The notes under the pieces: model-generated | Databases searched by the model: none | Seen by the model: only the letters and a program-made list of their open reading frames with translations | Told to the model about the DNA's origin: nothing | Source of the DNA: Oasisia sp. SBJ-2009 | Taxonomy: Eukaryota > Annelida > Polychaeta > Sabellida > Siboglinidae | DNA length: 64,000 nucleotides | Direction of reading: 5' to 3' | Assembly (NCBI GenBank): GCA_964017155.1 | Contig: OZ024865.1 | Location: 43,269,826 to 43,333,825, forward strand | In this document: positions 13,433 through 31,281 of the stretch, piece by piece | Numbering within the stretch: position 1 is the stretch's first letter | Layout of the letters: the number at the start of each line of letters is the position of its first letter | Made by a program: the position numbers and the translations under genes

Positions 13433-14015
13433 CTAATGTGTTATTTATATAGCGTGATATATCAATACACGATACGGGAATAATTAACACCATACATCAT
13501 TTATGTATCTATTCGGTCTTTCCTTATCCTTTGTAAGGGCCGATTAAAAACATCTAAAACGTTTAAACAAATCTTGAAAGTTGATCATTTAAATAAAAAC
13601 TGACATTCCTTTATCATTGGTATAGTTTAAGTATCATCATCATAAACATACCTTTATCAATATAATTCCATTAAATATATGTATAGTACCTTTGTGTTGG
13701 ACAACTATTTCTTGCCAGTTCACAATAATGTCGTTTTTGTAATCCTTTGCGTGCATGTACTAATTGCGACTGTATGTCTGCGGCACATTAGTCATCTGAA
13801 TGTCGCAATGCAACTATTCATTCCTCTACGTAAAATATGCATGTTTTATAAACAATATGTGTTGTTTTTACTGGAATACTGAGTAAAAATGCTATACTGC
13901 TGTGCGCTGTTTATACGAAACAAAATAGTTAGACAACTACGTTGTTTGACAAAAAGTATTAGTCTGACGTGTTAAATCTGCACCAACTGTCCCGCGCGTA
14001 AAGATGATGGCAAAG

Positions 14016-14075
14016 TATAAAACAAATTATGACGTGCAACGAAACGTGATTTATAGGGTCGCAATGGTATAAATA
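14016..14075 (+). promoter_or_regulatory. Core promoter, gene 2
   Basis: TATAAAA starts at 14016 and TATAAATA at 14068-14075. The first-exon donor follows at 14146/14147 and the 5' UTR intron runs to 14479. Same spacing as gene 1. Confidence 0.65.
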
Positions 14076-14494
14076 CAGAGAACGTTTCATATAACATTAC
14101 CTTTGGCATCAGTTGACGAACTGTCGGTGACAACGTAGTCTGCTTGGTAAGTAAGACTGTTCTACTTCTACGGTTATTCTTCTATAATATTCGCAACGTT
14201 ATGACAGTAAGTCTTACATTTTGTGTGTCGAAAAATTTGAAATGTGAAGTAAATTGACAGTAGGGGCACGCAACAAGAACACGATAGTTACAATACTTAA
14301 TCTTTATTCGATACAAGTTATCATGCAATGCACCAATTGGCCTAGTTGAACGTTATCTTCGCATGTGTTGCATTAGCTGATCAAAACTACAACGTTTGAT
14401 TGTGGCAATAGCTACATTGCATGGATTACTAGAATGGTAAGATGTCATCCAATTTCCTGACAGTTATGTTTAATTTCAGAATAAAACGGACACC

Positions 14495-16497
<2,003 letters not shown>

Positions 16498-17545
16498 GCT
16501 GATGAAAAGTAGGTGCTATACCGTATTACCTACGTCAGCAGATTAATGAAAGTTGTTATTCAATAGTCATTGTGATCTTCGATTTCTACTCAATATTGTT
16601 GTTTATTAGAATACATAATTGCTGGTGTTTATTCACGCCATTCGTGTTATCTTATTAATATTTTTTTCGAAATGAAACACGTTTCCATCATTTAAATCAA
16701 TTTTGAAACAGGATTCGGAAATTAGATATTATGTTGAACGGTCTTGCTTCATATTTAATTTTACAACACCAATAATGATGGTGTATGAAACATAATTTGT
16801 TATAGTGGTATTGTTTTTTGGAGAATAATTGTTTATTTCATACTGTTTGGATTGCAATAAGAACTATGCAACTACTTGCGCTATCGTCATTTCAAAGCAT
16901 AGTTATATTGGCTATTAAAGAGGTTTGTTTGGTTTAATTCAGATTCAATATGTGACTGTTTCAGTGGCAGTCACTGGTCAATGTCTTTCGTCAAAGACAG
17001 GCGCAACAGGCTGGCAAGTTCTGATGGGAGAATAATCGAATGTCATCTACGTGTTTGCCTGTCTAAACAATGACTTTGTGAATATTTGGCAACAATAAAA
17101 CTACAACTGTTCAGTTGATATGCTGTGTTAGCGTCACTATTTCAACATGTTTAGACGTTATGCAGAACGTTGCTAACCACTACACAATATACCGTGCCTG
17201 ACACTATGCATGCTTTCATCAACACATATATGTTTATTGTTATAGTTATCACGCTATTTGTAGAGTGAACTCTCAAGTATTACCTTTTATGTCATTGTAC
17301 GTTTACTTACCATTTAACCACATGGCAATGTGGACAGTAAAAGCAAGATAGTCAGTAACCTAAATAACTATAATAAACTAAACCTGTCAATATTTGGCGT
17401 ATTTTTACTATGAGTAATAATCTGCCGTTAAGCCTCGTGTGATAATAAGTTGAGAACACTTACATATACATGGACATACACGCGCACGCTCACACGTAGA
17501 AACACACATACACGTACCGTTTAGGTGTCTAGCTCTCTCTCTCTA

Positions 17546-17591
<46 letters not shown>

Positions 17592-19745
17592 TATCGCACT
17601 CTCTCTCTCTCGCCCTCACTCTTTCTCTCTCCCTGTGTGTTGTCTGTTTCTCCTTATTCGCTCATTCACACAGTTGATATGGCGGTTCACATATAAACCA
17701 ATATATATATGGCTACGTGTCTACTTTTATATGGATGCACACGTGTGCATTTGTCTAAGTGCATCCAGTATAATTGGCTATGTTGTTGTGTTTACGAGAG
17801 AAAAAATATCATATGTTCCTCTTAGCAGATGGAAACGACCAATAGTTCTTTTTTATTTCATGTTCTTGTCACTATTAGACACACAACAAAACAATAGCTC
17901 ACACTCTATATTATATAGTGCAGTCCAGAAAACAATCGATATTGTTTCTCTCCTTATTTTAACCGTTCTGCAGAAAAAAGTTTGTCGGCGGTACGCATAT
18001 AATGGTAATGTTAAAAAAAAGAATTAACGTAGTTATTGCTACAACTTTTTAAAGAAACGTTAAGTATATATTCTGAGTGAACAACTCGTTTCGTTATCAT
18101 TAATAACACAAAATGTTACGTTGAACACCATATTCGAAATTGTTGCTGATTACATGCTCACAATATTTGCGTTTTATTGTTCTCAAATACCATTTTGAGT
18201 TAGCTGGAACAGGTTTACAATCTAAACAACAATAACATATATTTGGCCGTGATAATAAGTTTTAATGTATGTTCATGTATCAGCGAGTGTCTGCACCAAA
18301 CATATCTCGCCACGCATTGCAGTACTTTTGAAGTAGTTTTCTTGTCAAAATGCCTTTGATAGTGTATTCTTTTTCGAGCTGCTTACGCGTTCCTACCTTT
18401 ATATTATTATGTTTCAATTAAGTTATCGATTCTAACTGATGACAACTGATATGAAGCTATGTAAGATTGCTTGTTTAGGGTGAGATGATGCGGTTTTCGT
18501 GTGGATGATCGCAACAGTAGGTAATTATTCAATATGTACGTTATGGTCGGGTATAGACGCACGCCAATACCGTCATTTTATGCAATGCTACCTGATCAGC
18601 TAATTAATTTCATGACAGATGATCAAAGGTATTTTGAACATTGTTTTTTCATTATTTTATCATATAGCTTATATCGTTGAATTATAAATAGGTGTTCTAA
18701 TTTTAAAATATTGAACATTTAAAGATGGGATCAGTGTGTGCTATAAATTTGCTTTCATCGGTTATTCGGATAGCTATTTTTGAAGTTTAAATAGTCTGCT
18801 TATGTTAGCTAAATTGCCACGAATGTTACTATACCAAGCAACTAGACCAAATGATAAATGGGGTTGAACTAAGGCATTATATATTTGTTTTAATATTCAC
18901 GACTGTAACAGTGGGTTCAGTTTATTAATTATTACTAATAACTGGGCAATGTTCTTGCATTTGTCTTTTGGATTTTTCTTCCAGTTAAGGTTTTTATCAA
19001 TCCATATACCTGAATTAAATTCCAACACTTTGTGTACGACCTTCTATCCCCTTTTCCGACATCTAAAATTTGTAGTATTTTTATATGAGAATGTGAATAC
19101 TATGAAACATTCAATGCCATTAGAAAATATATTTTATGTTACTGTAATTATATATCAATAGATTGATGTCTTATTCGTCTTCTCTAAGCAAGTGTTCGTT
19201 ATTCACATATCTTCGTCTGCTTCGTCTGACGACACTGATAATCGTGATGCTGCTGGGATTGTGAAAATGAGGCATTATGTATTTTCTAGGCACACACCTA
19301 GCAGTTGGCGTTAAGATATGGTTCCATCCTCTCACAAATCAGGGTCATACATCCTTTAAATGGTACGTTTATATGTTTGGACATTGTTGATCAAAGGTTT
19401 AAAATCCCCTACCAGTTTAACATTACTGCCTACGCATACATGCCTTTAAAATGTCTGTATAGAATGATAATGGCACTCGCTTAATATTGTCCTCAACTTG
19501 TTTACACATATCACAGAAACGTAAACACCAAACTGTAGTAACATGCATTCTCCTATATGACAGTTGCGATGCATATGCTATGCGTGAGTCTTTGACTGTG
19601 AATGTAGGCCGAACCTGTCATGGGTCGATCATCTGGGATCCGACATGTCAACCTCCATCCGGGGTCGCCACCCGGCCAGGGCCGATTCCATACACATCCC
19701 GTACCGACTAAAATCTTTCTTTGAGAAAATATGCCCCAACACCCG
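16498..19745. other. 3' UTR and spacer, unit 2
   Basis: Contains a poly(A) signal at 17094-17099 and (CT)n at 17530-17634. The stretch at 18255-18271 is the intact site (TTAA) where unit 1 carries its 1,036-bp insert. No gene is seen besides the 3' UTR. Confidence 0.6.
17094..17099 (+). terminator. Poly(A) signal, gene 2
   Basis: AATAAA in the same context as gene 1, about 600 bases after the exon 4 stop. Confidence 0.6.
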
Positions 19746-20622
<877 letters not shown>

Positions 20623-21203
20623 TTGGCGTAAGAATTTGAGAAGTATGCATGCCATTATTTGAACAAACAGCAGTTTATCTGTCAATGCGTAAATTACTAT
20701 CAATGTGTTTTTTTTCGAGAGTGAGAGAGCGAGCGGATGTGCGTGTTTTTTATGTTCGAGTTGATGCGAGGTACGGGGTAGAGAGAGACAGACAGAGTTC
20801 GCATACAAGTGCGTCAATCATTGTGTCAGTTTTTGTGTGTTATTGCGTGCTCGAGTGTTGCGTGTTTGAATGTATGTAACTGTTTTTGTTTGTTTCATCT
20901 GACATGTCTAACGTAGGTGCGCCAGTGGTTTTCACAACAGTCAGAATTTTGCTGTCGGAGGTGTTTGATTGGTTTATGATACATTGCTCCGTTACCTGAC
21001 TTGCTAACGCAGAGAAGCACCTACAGAGAGCTGTGCTGCGACACAGTTTGAAGACAAAAACACAGCTTACATATACCGACGTTCCAAATGAGACTAGACT
21101 TTCGCGATCTACATTGAAAGCTGGATTGACATTTCAACAATATATCTTGAATATGTGTAACGTTTATGAGAAATTAGTTAGATGCAAAATAACAAACAAG
21201 TTT
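20623..21203. other. Spacer before array A, unit 2/3 boundary
   Basis: Near copy of 10633-11210; no gene is seen. Confidence 0.5.
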
Positions 21204-21386
21204 CACGTTCGCGTTCGCGTTCGCGTTCGCGTTCGCGTTCGCGTTCGCGTTCGCGTTCGCGTTCGCGTTCGCGTTCGCGTTCGCGTTCGCGTTCGCGTTC
21301 GCGTTCGCGTTCGCGTTCGCGTTCGCGTTCGCGTTCGCGTTCGCGTTCGCGTTCGCGTTCGCGTTCGCGTTCGCGTTCGCGTTCGC

Positions 21387-21417
<31 letters not shown>

Positions 21418-22334
21418 TTCCCGTTCCCGCTCGCGCTCGCGCTCGCGCTCGCGCTCGCGCTCGCGTTCGCGTTCGCGTTCGCGTTCGCGTTCGCGTTCGC
21501 GTTCGCGTTCGCGTTCGCGTTCGCGTTCGCGTTCGCGTTCGCGTTCGCGTTCGCGTTCGCGTTCGCGTTCGCGTTCGCGTTCGCGTTCGCGTTCGCGTTC
21601 GCGTTCGCGTTCGCGTTCGCGTTCGCGTTCGCGTTCGCGTTCGCGTTCGCGTTCGCGTTCGCGTTCGCGTTCGCGTTCGCGTTCGCGTTCGCGTTCGCGT
21701 TCGCGTTCGCGTTCGCGTTCGCGTTCGCGTTCGCGTTCGCGTTCGCGTTCGCGTTCGCGTTCGCGTTCGCGTTCGCGTTCGCGTTCGCGTTCGCGTTCGC
21801 GTTCGCGTTCGCGTTCGCGTTCGCGTTCGCGTTCGCGTTCGCGTTCGCGTTCGCGTTCGCGTTCGCGTTCGCGTTCGCGTTCGCGTTCGCGTTCGCGTTC
21901 GCGTTCGCGTTCGCGTTCGCGTTCGCGTTCGCGTTCGCGTTGGCGTTGGCGTTGGCGTTGGCGTTGGCGTTGGCGTTGGCGTTGGCGTTGGCGTTGGCGT
22001 TGGCGTTGGCGTTGGCGTTGGCGTTGGCGTTGGCGTTGGCGTTGGCGTTGGCGTTGGCGTTGGCGTTGGCGTTGGCGTTGGCGTTGGCGTTGGCGTTGGC
22101 GTTGGCGTTGGCGTTGGCGTTGGCGTTGGCGTTGGCGTTGGCGTTGGCGTTGGCGTTGGCGTTGGCGTTGGCGTTGGCGTTGGCGTTGGCGTTGGCGTTG
22201 GCGTTGGCGTTGGCGTTGGCGTTGGCGTTGGCGTTGGCGTTGGCGTTGGCGTTGGCGTTGGCGTTGGCGTTGGCGTTGGCGTTGGCGTTGGCGTTGGCGT
22301 TGGCGTTGGCGTTGGCGTTCGCGTTCGCGTTCGC

Positions 22335-22365
<31 letters not shown>

Positions 22366-22489
22366 TTCCCGTTCACGTTCACGTTCACGTTCACGTTCAC
22401 GTTCACGTTCACGTTCACGTTCACGTTCACGTTCAGGCTCTGCCTTAGCCTCATCCTCAACATCAGGCTCAGTCTCAGGTTCAGGCACT
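21204..22489. repeat. Hexanucleotide array A, unit 3
   Basis: Same block plan as the array at 11211 (GTTCGC, GTTCCC, GCTCGC, GTTCGC, GTTGGC, GTTCAC) but with a much longer second GTTCGC block (about 21466-21937) and a longer GTTGGC block (to about 22315). Block lengths change while block order stays, which points to expansion inside blocks. Confidence 0.95.
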
Positions 22490-23156
22490 GGAAGACACAG
22501 TTCTAATCACGTTGTGTAAATGTCCGAACGATTACGTGGCTATGAAACATTGACTGATGTACACCGTTTTTGTGATGGAGCAATTAAACTGGCATATATA
22601 AGTGGATGTGTTAATAATGCATAATAATGCGTGATTTGTGTAGGCAACCGAAATGTATAACAGACAAAGTAGCGATAGACAGCGGACACCCTTGCATACA
22701 TAGTTTTTACATCACGTCGACGAAGTATCCCTAGTTCTACTAAAAAAGCAGTCATTTCTCAAAGTGTTTTATATGTTGCAATTGGTTTATATTTTATGAC
22801 GGCGTCACTCTGTCGAGGTAAGTATCGTTAGCAAGTCAGCCAAAGGAACGTTTTATCATAATCCATCAAAAACAAATCCTACAATGTATGCTAGTCGGGC
22901 ATACATCACCTCTATAAAAACATATACAACCATACATTATTGGTGCTCTGAGACGTTTCATTGAAACAGCTTGTTAGTTTAACGATAAGAAGAGGTATGC
23001 CACATGAAATAGTAAAACGTAGGGAAATATGGCTGATGCTAATATCAGTCATTAAAATAATTCCGTAAAAATGAAACGGAAGCTGTCCCAGTAAGTGTAT
23101 GTTCGATAGTTTTTCGCATGACATGGTACTGAGGATTTAGTATTTGTCTGAGCTCA
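22490..23156. other. Inter-array spacer, unit 3
   Basis: Near copy of 1256-1925; no gene is seen. Confidence 0.6.
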
Positions 23157-23627
<471 letters not shown>

Positions 23628-24191
23628 TAATGTGTTATTTATATAGCGTGATATATCAATACACGATACGGGAATAATTAACACCATACATCATTTATGT
23701 ATCTATTCGGTCTTTCCTTATCCTTTGTAAGGGCCGATTAAAAACATCTAAAACGTTTAAACAAATCTTGAAAGTTGACATTCCTTTATCATTGGTATAG
23801 TTTAAGTATCATCATCATAAACATACCTTTATCAATATAATTCCATTAAATATATGTATAATACCTTTGTGTTGGACAACTATTTCTTGCCAGTTCACAA
23901 TAATGTCGTTTTTGTAATCCTTTGCGTGCATGTACTAATTGCGACTGTATGTCTGCGGCACATTAGTCATCTGAATGTCGCAATGCAACTATTCATTCTT
24001 CTATGTAAAATATGCATGTTTTATAAACAATATGTGTTGTTTTTACTGGTATAATGAGTAAAAATGCTATACTGCTGTGCGCTGTTTATACGAAACAAAA
24101 TAGTTAGACAACTACGTTGTTTGACAAAAAGTATTAGTCTGACGTGTTAAATCTGGCACCAACTGTCCCGCGTGTAAAGATGATGGCAAAG

Positions 24192-24251
24192 TATAAAACA
24201 AATTATGACGTGCAACGAAACGTGATTGATAGGGTCGCAATGGTATAAATA
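24192..24251 (+). promoter_or_regulatory. Core promoter, gene 3
   Basis: TATAAAA starts at about 24192 and TATAAATA at 24244-24251. The first-exon donor follows at 24322/24323. Confidence 0.65.
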
Positions 24252-24668
24252 CAGAGAACGTTTCATATAACATTACCTTTGGCATCAGTTGACGAACTGT
24301 CGGTGACAACGTAGTCTGCTTGGTAAGTAAGACTGTTCCTTCTACGGTTATTCTTCTATAATATTCGCAAGGTTATGACAGTAAGTCTTACATTTTGTGT
24401 GTCGAAAAATGTGAAATGTGAAGTAAATTGACAGTAGGGGCACGCAACAAGAACACGATAGTTACAATACTTAATCTTTATTCGATACAAGTTATCATGC
24501 AATGCACCAATTGGCCTAGTTGAACGTTATCTTCGCATGTGTTGCATTAGCTGATCAAAACTACAACGCTTGATTGTGGCAATAGCTACATTGCATGGAT
24601 TACGAAAATGGTAAGATGTCATCCAATTTCCTGACAGTTATGTTTAATTTCAGAATAAAACGGACACC

Positions 24669-24951
24669 ATGGCAAAGTATTTCATCGCGTTGCTGGCGCT
24701 AGCTGCCGTGTATGCAGCAGAAGGTAAGACTCACTTGCGATAGATGTGAATGCACATGAACGCGCAAGCTTGTGTTGGGAGTTTGTGTATGCGTGATTGC
24801 ATGTTTGGGTTGTTGTTTGTGTATACCTTGCCAAAATATGGTTTTCGGAGAGCACGTGCACTGATATGTACGACTGGGTATCTACATATATACACTCGCT
24901 CAAACACACACACTCTCAACAATATACTCACACAAACAAATAATATATCTA

Positions 24952-24994
<43 letters not shown>

Positions 24995-25053
24995 ATATAA
25001 TATAATAGTATAAATATATATACTATAATATATGTATATGTATATATATATAT

Positions 25054-25136
<83 letters not shown>

Positions 25137-26612
25137 AATATATGTAATCCGGCGTAAGCTTCTGCACGGTTAGTAACGTTCGTACTTGCATGGGCATGTT
25201 TTATGAAAGTAACGATGTTCTATTTGATGTATATGGGTGTTCTTGTTTTCGTCTTTGTAGCGAACCGGTACGATGGCTGCTTTAACGGCTACGACTACGA
25301 TTGCTGCAAAAATCGTCACTCCGACCGCTTCTACCCGTCTCTGGTGAAGCCTTTCCCTTACTACTACCGATGTGTCAACAGGAGAGTTGTGTACGGCCGT
25401 TGTGGCGCCAACCGGTGTGTCACAGAGTCTGGAAGCTGTGGTGAGTCTGACGAAACTTTAAAGTCGACATTTGTCTATAGGTGCTTCGAATATGTCAATT
25501 ATCTGAGTATTATGATAACCTGGTGTGTTACATTGTTTTATATACACAGTTGCATAATATTGACATTCACATCCTTCAATATAAATAATATTGGATTTGT
25601 TCATTCTTTATTACGTTCAACGATTTATTTTGTATGACGTGTAAGGACAGTAATCATTATTATCATCATTTTTAAATATATATATATATATATTATCAAT
25701 TATAATAAGATAGGGTAAACTTACTTTCCATAGCACCACTAATGTCTACGGAATGTGAATTAATGTATACGTAATGTATTCTTTCACAACCGTCAAAGTA
25801 ATTGCTACAATGTTTTTACAGTTTAGCAAAGCTAAGGGAGAATAGCCACCATTTAACTATCAAATTCCTCTGTGTAATTGAGTTATACCTTCAATGCTGT
25901 CAATTCCCAAAGGTAGATGTGGCGATATAATTTGTGTGTTTAGGGCTATGTCGGGATCGCTGTAGCTACACCCGCAGTACCTACTCTTACTACTCGAGCT
26001 ACTTCTCCGGTCGCTACTACTACCAGTGTAACCGAGGATCATTGAACTACCGCTCGTGTGGACTGAACCAGTCGTACTACCCGGGACTCGGCCGTTGCGG
26101 TTCGTGCACAGTTTAAAATGTATTCATATATAGTATATTAAGGACAGTGTGACACACTGAGAACGGGTGTTGCATTCTGGTAGAAATGTATACCGTCGTC
26201 TAACTGATACGTTGAACATGAATATTATTTTCCACGTATTTACATCACATATTCGCACTTTGACAGCGCCAAAACGTATTATATTATGGTTACTGCTGCT
26301 GAATTAATCATTGTGATATCTGCTCACATCTACTTCTTTTTATTTGCAACATCAGTCGATGTATATTTTATGCTGGGTGCAATGTTATGATTAGCAATGA
26401 TAAGCATATTGTATTCCGCAGGTTGCCGAGAGAGTTATTGCGAGAGGCACAACGGCTGGCAGGCGACCCTATGCAATGGATGCGGAAGCTACGTCTACTG
26501 CAGATATGGACGTCCCATTCGCTACAGGAGATGCCCCTGGAACAGACGTCACTACGACTGTCATCATCGTCGTTGTGTCAACAGGTGCAACAGCTGCTGT
26601 GGCCAGCGCTAA
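24669..26612 (+). CDS. Gene 3: secreted Cys/Tyr/Arg-rich protein
   Basis: Exons are 24669-24723, 25261-25440, 25944-26099 or 25944-26116, and 26422-26612. The encoded peptide is identical to genes 1 and 2. The flanks share derived changes with unit 4: an ~18-bp loss near 23775, AAAAATGTG instead of AAAAATTTG in the 5' UTR intron, and CACATGAACG after the signal exon. So 3 and 4 are closest relatives. Confidence 0.75.
24954..25112. repeat. (TA)n microsatellites, gene 3 intron
   Basis: Two shorter (TA)n runs followed by (GT)n. Shortest of the units 1-4 intron arrays. Confidence 0.95.
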
Positions 26613-27661
26613 GCTGATGAAAAGTAGGTGCTATACCGTATTACCTACGTCAGCAGATTAATGAAAGTTGTTATTCAATAGTCATTGTGATCTTCGATTT
26701 CTACTCAATATTGTTGTTTATTAGAATACATAATTGCTGGTGTTTATTCACGCCATTCGTGTTATCTTATTAATATTTTTTTCGAAATGAAACACGTTGC
26801 CATCATTTAAATCAATTTTGAAACAGGATTCGGAAATTAGATATTATGTTGAACGGTCTTGCTTCATATTTAATTTTACAACACCAATAATGATGGTGTA
26901 TAAAACATAATTTTGTTATAGTGGTATTGTTTTTTGGAGAATAATTGTTTATTTCATACTGTTTGGATTGCAATAAGAACTACGCAACTACTTGCGCTAT
27001 CGTCATTTCAAAGCATAGTTATATTGGCTATTAAAGAGGTTTGTTTGGTTTAATTCAGATTCAATATGTGACTGTTTCAGTGGCAGTCACTGGTCAATGT
27101 CTTTCGTCAAAGACAGACGCAACAGGCTGGCAAGTTCTGACGGGAGAATAATCGAATGTCATCTACGTGTTTGCCTGTCTAAACAATGACTTTGTGAATA
27201 TTTGGCAACAATAAAACTACAACTGTTCAGTTGATATGCTGTGTTAGCGTCATTATTTCAACATGTTTAGACGTTATGCAGAACGTTGCTAACCACTACA
27301 CAATATACCGTGCCTGACACTATGCATGCTTTCATCAACACATATATGGTTATTGTTATAGTTATCACGCTATTTGTAGAGTGAACTCTCAAGTATTACC
27401 TTTTATGTCATTGTACGTTTACTTACCATTTAACCACATGGCAATGTGGACAGTAAAAGCAAGATAGTCAGTAACCTAAATAACTATAATAAACTAAACC
27501 TGTCAATATTTGGCGTATTTTTACTATGAGTAATAATCTGCCGTTAAGCCTCGTGTGATAATAAGTTGAGAACACTTACATATACATGGACATACACGCG
27601 CACGCTCACACGTAGAAACACACATACACGTACCGTTTAGGTGTCTAGCTCTCTCTCTCTA

Positions 27662-27710
<49 letters not shown>

Positions 27711-29883
27711 ATCGCACTCTCTCTCTCTCTCGCCCTCACTATTTCTCTCTCCCTGTGTGTTGTCTGTTTCTCCTTATTCGCTCATTCACACAGTTGATAT
27801 GGCGGTTCACATAGAAACCAATATATATATGGCTACGTGTCTACTTTCATATGGATGCACACGTGTGCATTTGTCTAAGTGCATCCAGTATAATTGGCTA
27901 TGTTGTTGTGTTTACGAGAGAAAAAATATGATATGTTCCTCTTAGCAGATGGAAACGACCAATAGTTCTTTTTTATTTCATGTTCTTGTCACTATTAGAC
28001 ACACAACAAAACAATAGCTCACACTCTATATTATATAGTGCAGTCCAGAAAACAATCGATATTGTTTCTGTCCTTATTTTAGCCGTTCTGCAGAAAAAAG
28101 TTTGTCGGCGGTACGCATATAATGGTCATGTTAAAAAAAAAGAATTAACGTAGTTATTGCTACAACTTTTTAAAGAAACGTTAAGTATATATTCTGAGTG
28201 AACAACTCGTTTCGTTATCATTAATAACACAAAATGTTACGTTGAACACCATATTCGAAATTGTTGCTGATTACATGCTCACAATATTTGCGTTTTATTG
28301 TTCTCAAATACCATTTTGAGTTAGCTGGAACAGGTTTACAATCTAAACAACAATAACATATATTTGGCCGTGATAATAAGTTTTAATGTATGTTCATGTA
28401 TCAGCGAGTGTCTGCACCAAACATATCTCGCCACGCATTGCAGTACTTTTGAAGTAGTTTTCTTGTCAAAATGCCTTTGATAGTGTATTCTTTTTCGAGC
28501 TGCTTACGCGTTCCTACCTTTATATTATTATGTTTCAATTAAGTTATCGATTCTAACTGATGACAACTGATATGAAGCTATGTAAGATTGCTTGTTTAGG
28601 GTGAGATGATGCGGTTTTCGTGTGGATGATCGCAACAGTAGGTAATTATTCAATATGTATGTTATGGTCGGGTATAGACGCACGCCAATACCGTCATTTT
28701 ATGCAATGCTACCTGATCAGCTAATTAATTTCATGACAGATGATCAAAGGTATTTTGGACATTGTTTTTTCATTATTTTATCATATAGCTTATATCGTTG
28801 AATTATAAATAGGTGTTCTAATTTTAAAATATTGAACATTTAAAGATGGGATCAGTGTGTGCTATAAATTTGCTTTCATCGGTTATTCGGATAGCTATTT
28901 TTGAAGTTTAAATAGTCTGCTTATGTTAGCTAAATTGCCACGAATGTTACTATACCAAGCAACTAGACCAAATGATAAATGGGGTTGAACTAAGGCATTA
29001 TATATTTGTTTTAATATTCACGACTGTAACAGTGGGTTCAGTTTATTAATTATTACTAATAACTGGGCAATGTTCTTGCATTTGTCTTTTGGATTTTTTT
29101 TCAGTTAAGGTTTTTATCAATCCATATACCTGAATTAAATTCCAACACTTTGTGTACGACCTTCTATCCCCTTTTCCGACATCTAAAATTTGTAGTATTT
29201 TTATATGAGAATGTGAATACTATGGAGAATGTGAATACTATGAAACATTCAATGCCATTAGAAAATATATTTTATGTTACTGTAATTATATATCAATATA
29301 TTGATGTCTTATTCGTCTCCTCTAAGCAAGTGTTCGTTATTCACATGTCTTCGTCTGCTTCGTCTGACGACACTGATAATCGTGACGCTGCTGGGATTGT
29401 GAAAATGAGGCATTATGTATTTTCTAGGCACACACCTAGCAGTTGGCGTTAAGATATGGTTCCCTCGTCTCACAAATTAGGGTCATACATCCTTTAAATG
29501 GTACGTTTATATGTTTGGACATTGTTGATCAAAGGTTTAAAATCCCCTACCAGTTTAACATTACTGCCTACGCATACATGCCTTTAAAATGTCTGTATAG
29601 AATGATAATGGCACTCGCTTAATATTGTCCTCAACTTGTTTACACATATCACAGAAACGTAAACACCAAACTGTAGTAACATGCATTCTCCTATATGACA
29701 GTTGCGATGCATATGCTATGCGTGAGTCTATGACTGTGAATGTAGGCCGAACCTGTCATGGGTCGATCATCTGGGATCCGACATGTCAACCTCCATCCGG
29801 GGTCGCCACCCGGCCAGGGCCGATTCCATACGCATCCCGTACCGACTAAAATCTTTCTTTGAGAAAATATGCCCCAACACCCG
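26613..29883. other. 3' UTR and spacer, unit 3
   Basis: Contains a poly(A) signal at 27210-27215 and (CT)n at 27646-27753. An 18-bp tandem duplication (GAGAATGTGAATACTATG) at about 29208-29243 is found only in this unit. The insertion site used in unit 1 is intact here. No gene is seen. Confidence 0.6.
27210..27215 (+). terminator. Poly(A) signal, gene 3
   Basis: AATAAA in the conserved context about 600 bases after the exon 4 stop. Confidence 0.6.
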
Positions 29884-29928
29884 CCCCCCCCCCCCGAGTA
29901 GTATAAATATAATTCCTAAACATATTCA

Positions 29929-29980
<52 letters not shown>

Positions 29981-30702
29981 GTGTATATCTATATATCTAT
30001 CTCCCTCTCTCGGAGAGCATGATAGTGTGAAAGGATGAGAGGATAAAAATAAGTCAGCATAAGACAATGAGGGTACGCGATAATGAGAGTATGAAAGTAT
30101 GAACAGTATGACATACAGTATAACAGTATTAAAGAATGGTAGTGTGAGAATAAGATAGCATAATGGCATGAAGGTAAGAGGATATGAGAGTATGAGAGTA
30201 TAAGAATATAAGAATAGGTGAGAGGATGAATGAATGAGAAGATGAAACTATGAGAATACGAGAGTATGAGAGCAGGACAATATGATAGTATGAGATTACG
30301 AGAGGACGAAAATATGCTAGTATAACAGTTTGAAAGTATAAGAGGACGAACGAATGATAGTGTGAGAGTATGAAAATATGAACATATGAAAATATGAATG
30401 TATGAAAGAATGACAGTATGGCAGCATTACAGTATAGGAGTAAGAGATAATGAGAGCGTGAAAGTTTGAGAGAATGAGAGTATGAAACTATGATACTATG
30501 ATAGTATGATATTATGAGAATATGATAATTATGAAAGTGTGGAAATGTTGTTAAAGTATTGTGAAAGTGTTGTGAAAGCGTGAACATCTGAAAACCTAAT
30601 GTATGATTGTATGAACGAATGACATGTTGAATATGTGAAAATATGAATGAAATATTGACGAAATGAAATAATGAATTAATGCATTAAAATATGAAAGTAT
30701 TG
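29884..30702. repeat. Poly-C, (TA)n and TATGA minisatellite, unit 3
   Basis: C tract 29884-29895, (TA)n about 29931-29978, then the TATGA-type minisatellite from 30013. Confidence 0.88.
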
Positions 30703-31281
30703 GCGTAAGAATTTGAGAAGTATGCATGCCATTATTTGAACAAACAGCAGTTTATCTGTCAATGCGTAAATTACTATCAATGTGTTTTTTTTCGAGAGTG
30801 AGAGAGCGAGCGGATGTGCGTGTTTTTTATGTTCGAGTTGATGCGAGGTACGGGGTAGAGAGAGACAGACAGAGTTCGCATACAAGTGCGTCAATCATTG
30901 TGTCAGTTTTTGTGTGTTATTGCGTGCTCGAGTGTTGCGTGTTTGAATGTATGTAACTGTTTTTGTTTGTTTCATCTGACATGTCTAACGTAGGTGCGCC
31001 AGTGGTTTTCACAACAGTCAGAATTTTGCTGTCGGAGGTGTTTGATAGGTTTATGATACATTGCTCCGTTACCTGACTTGCTAACGCAGAGAAGCACCTA
31101 CAGAGAGCTGTGCTGCGACACAGTTTGAAGACAAAAACACAGCTTACATATCCCGACGTTCCAAAGGAGACTAGACTTTCGCGATCTACATTGAAAGCTG
31201 GATTGACATTTCAACAATATATCTTGAATATGTGTAACGTTTATGAGAAATTAGTTAGACGCAAAATAACAAACAAGTTTC
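30703..31281. other. Spacer before array A, unit 3/4 boundary
   Basis: Near copy of 10633-11210; no gene is seen. Confidence 0.5.
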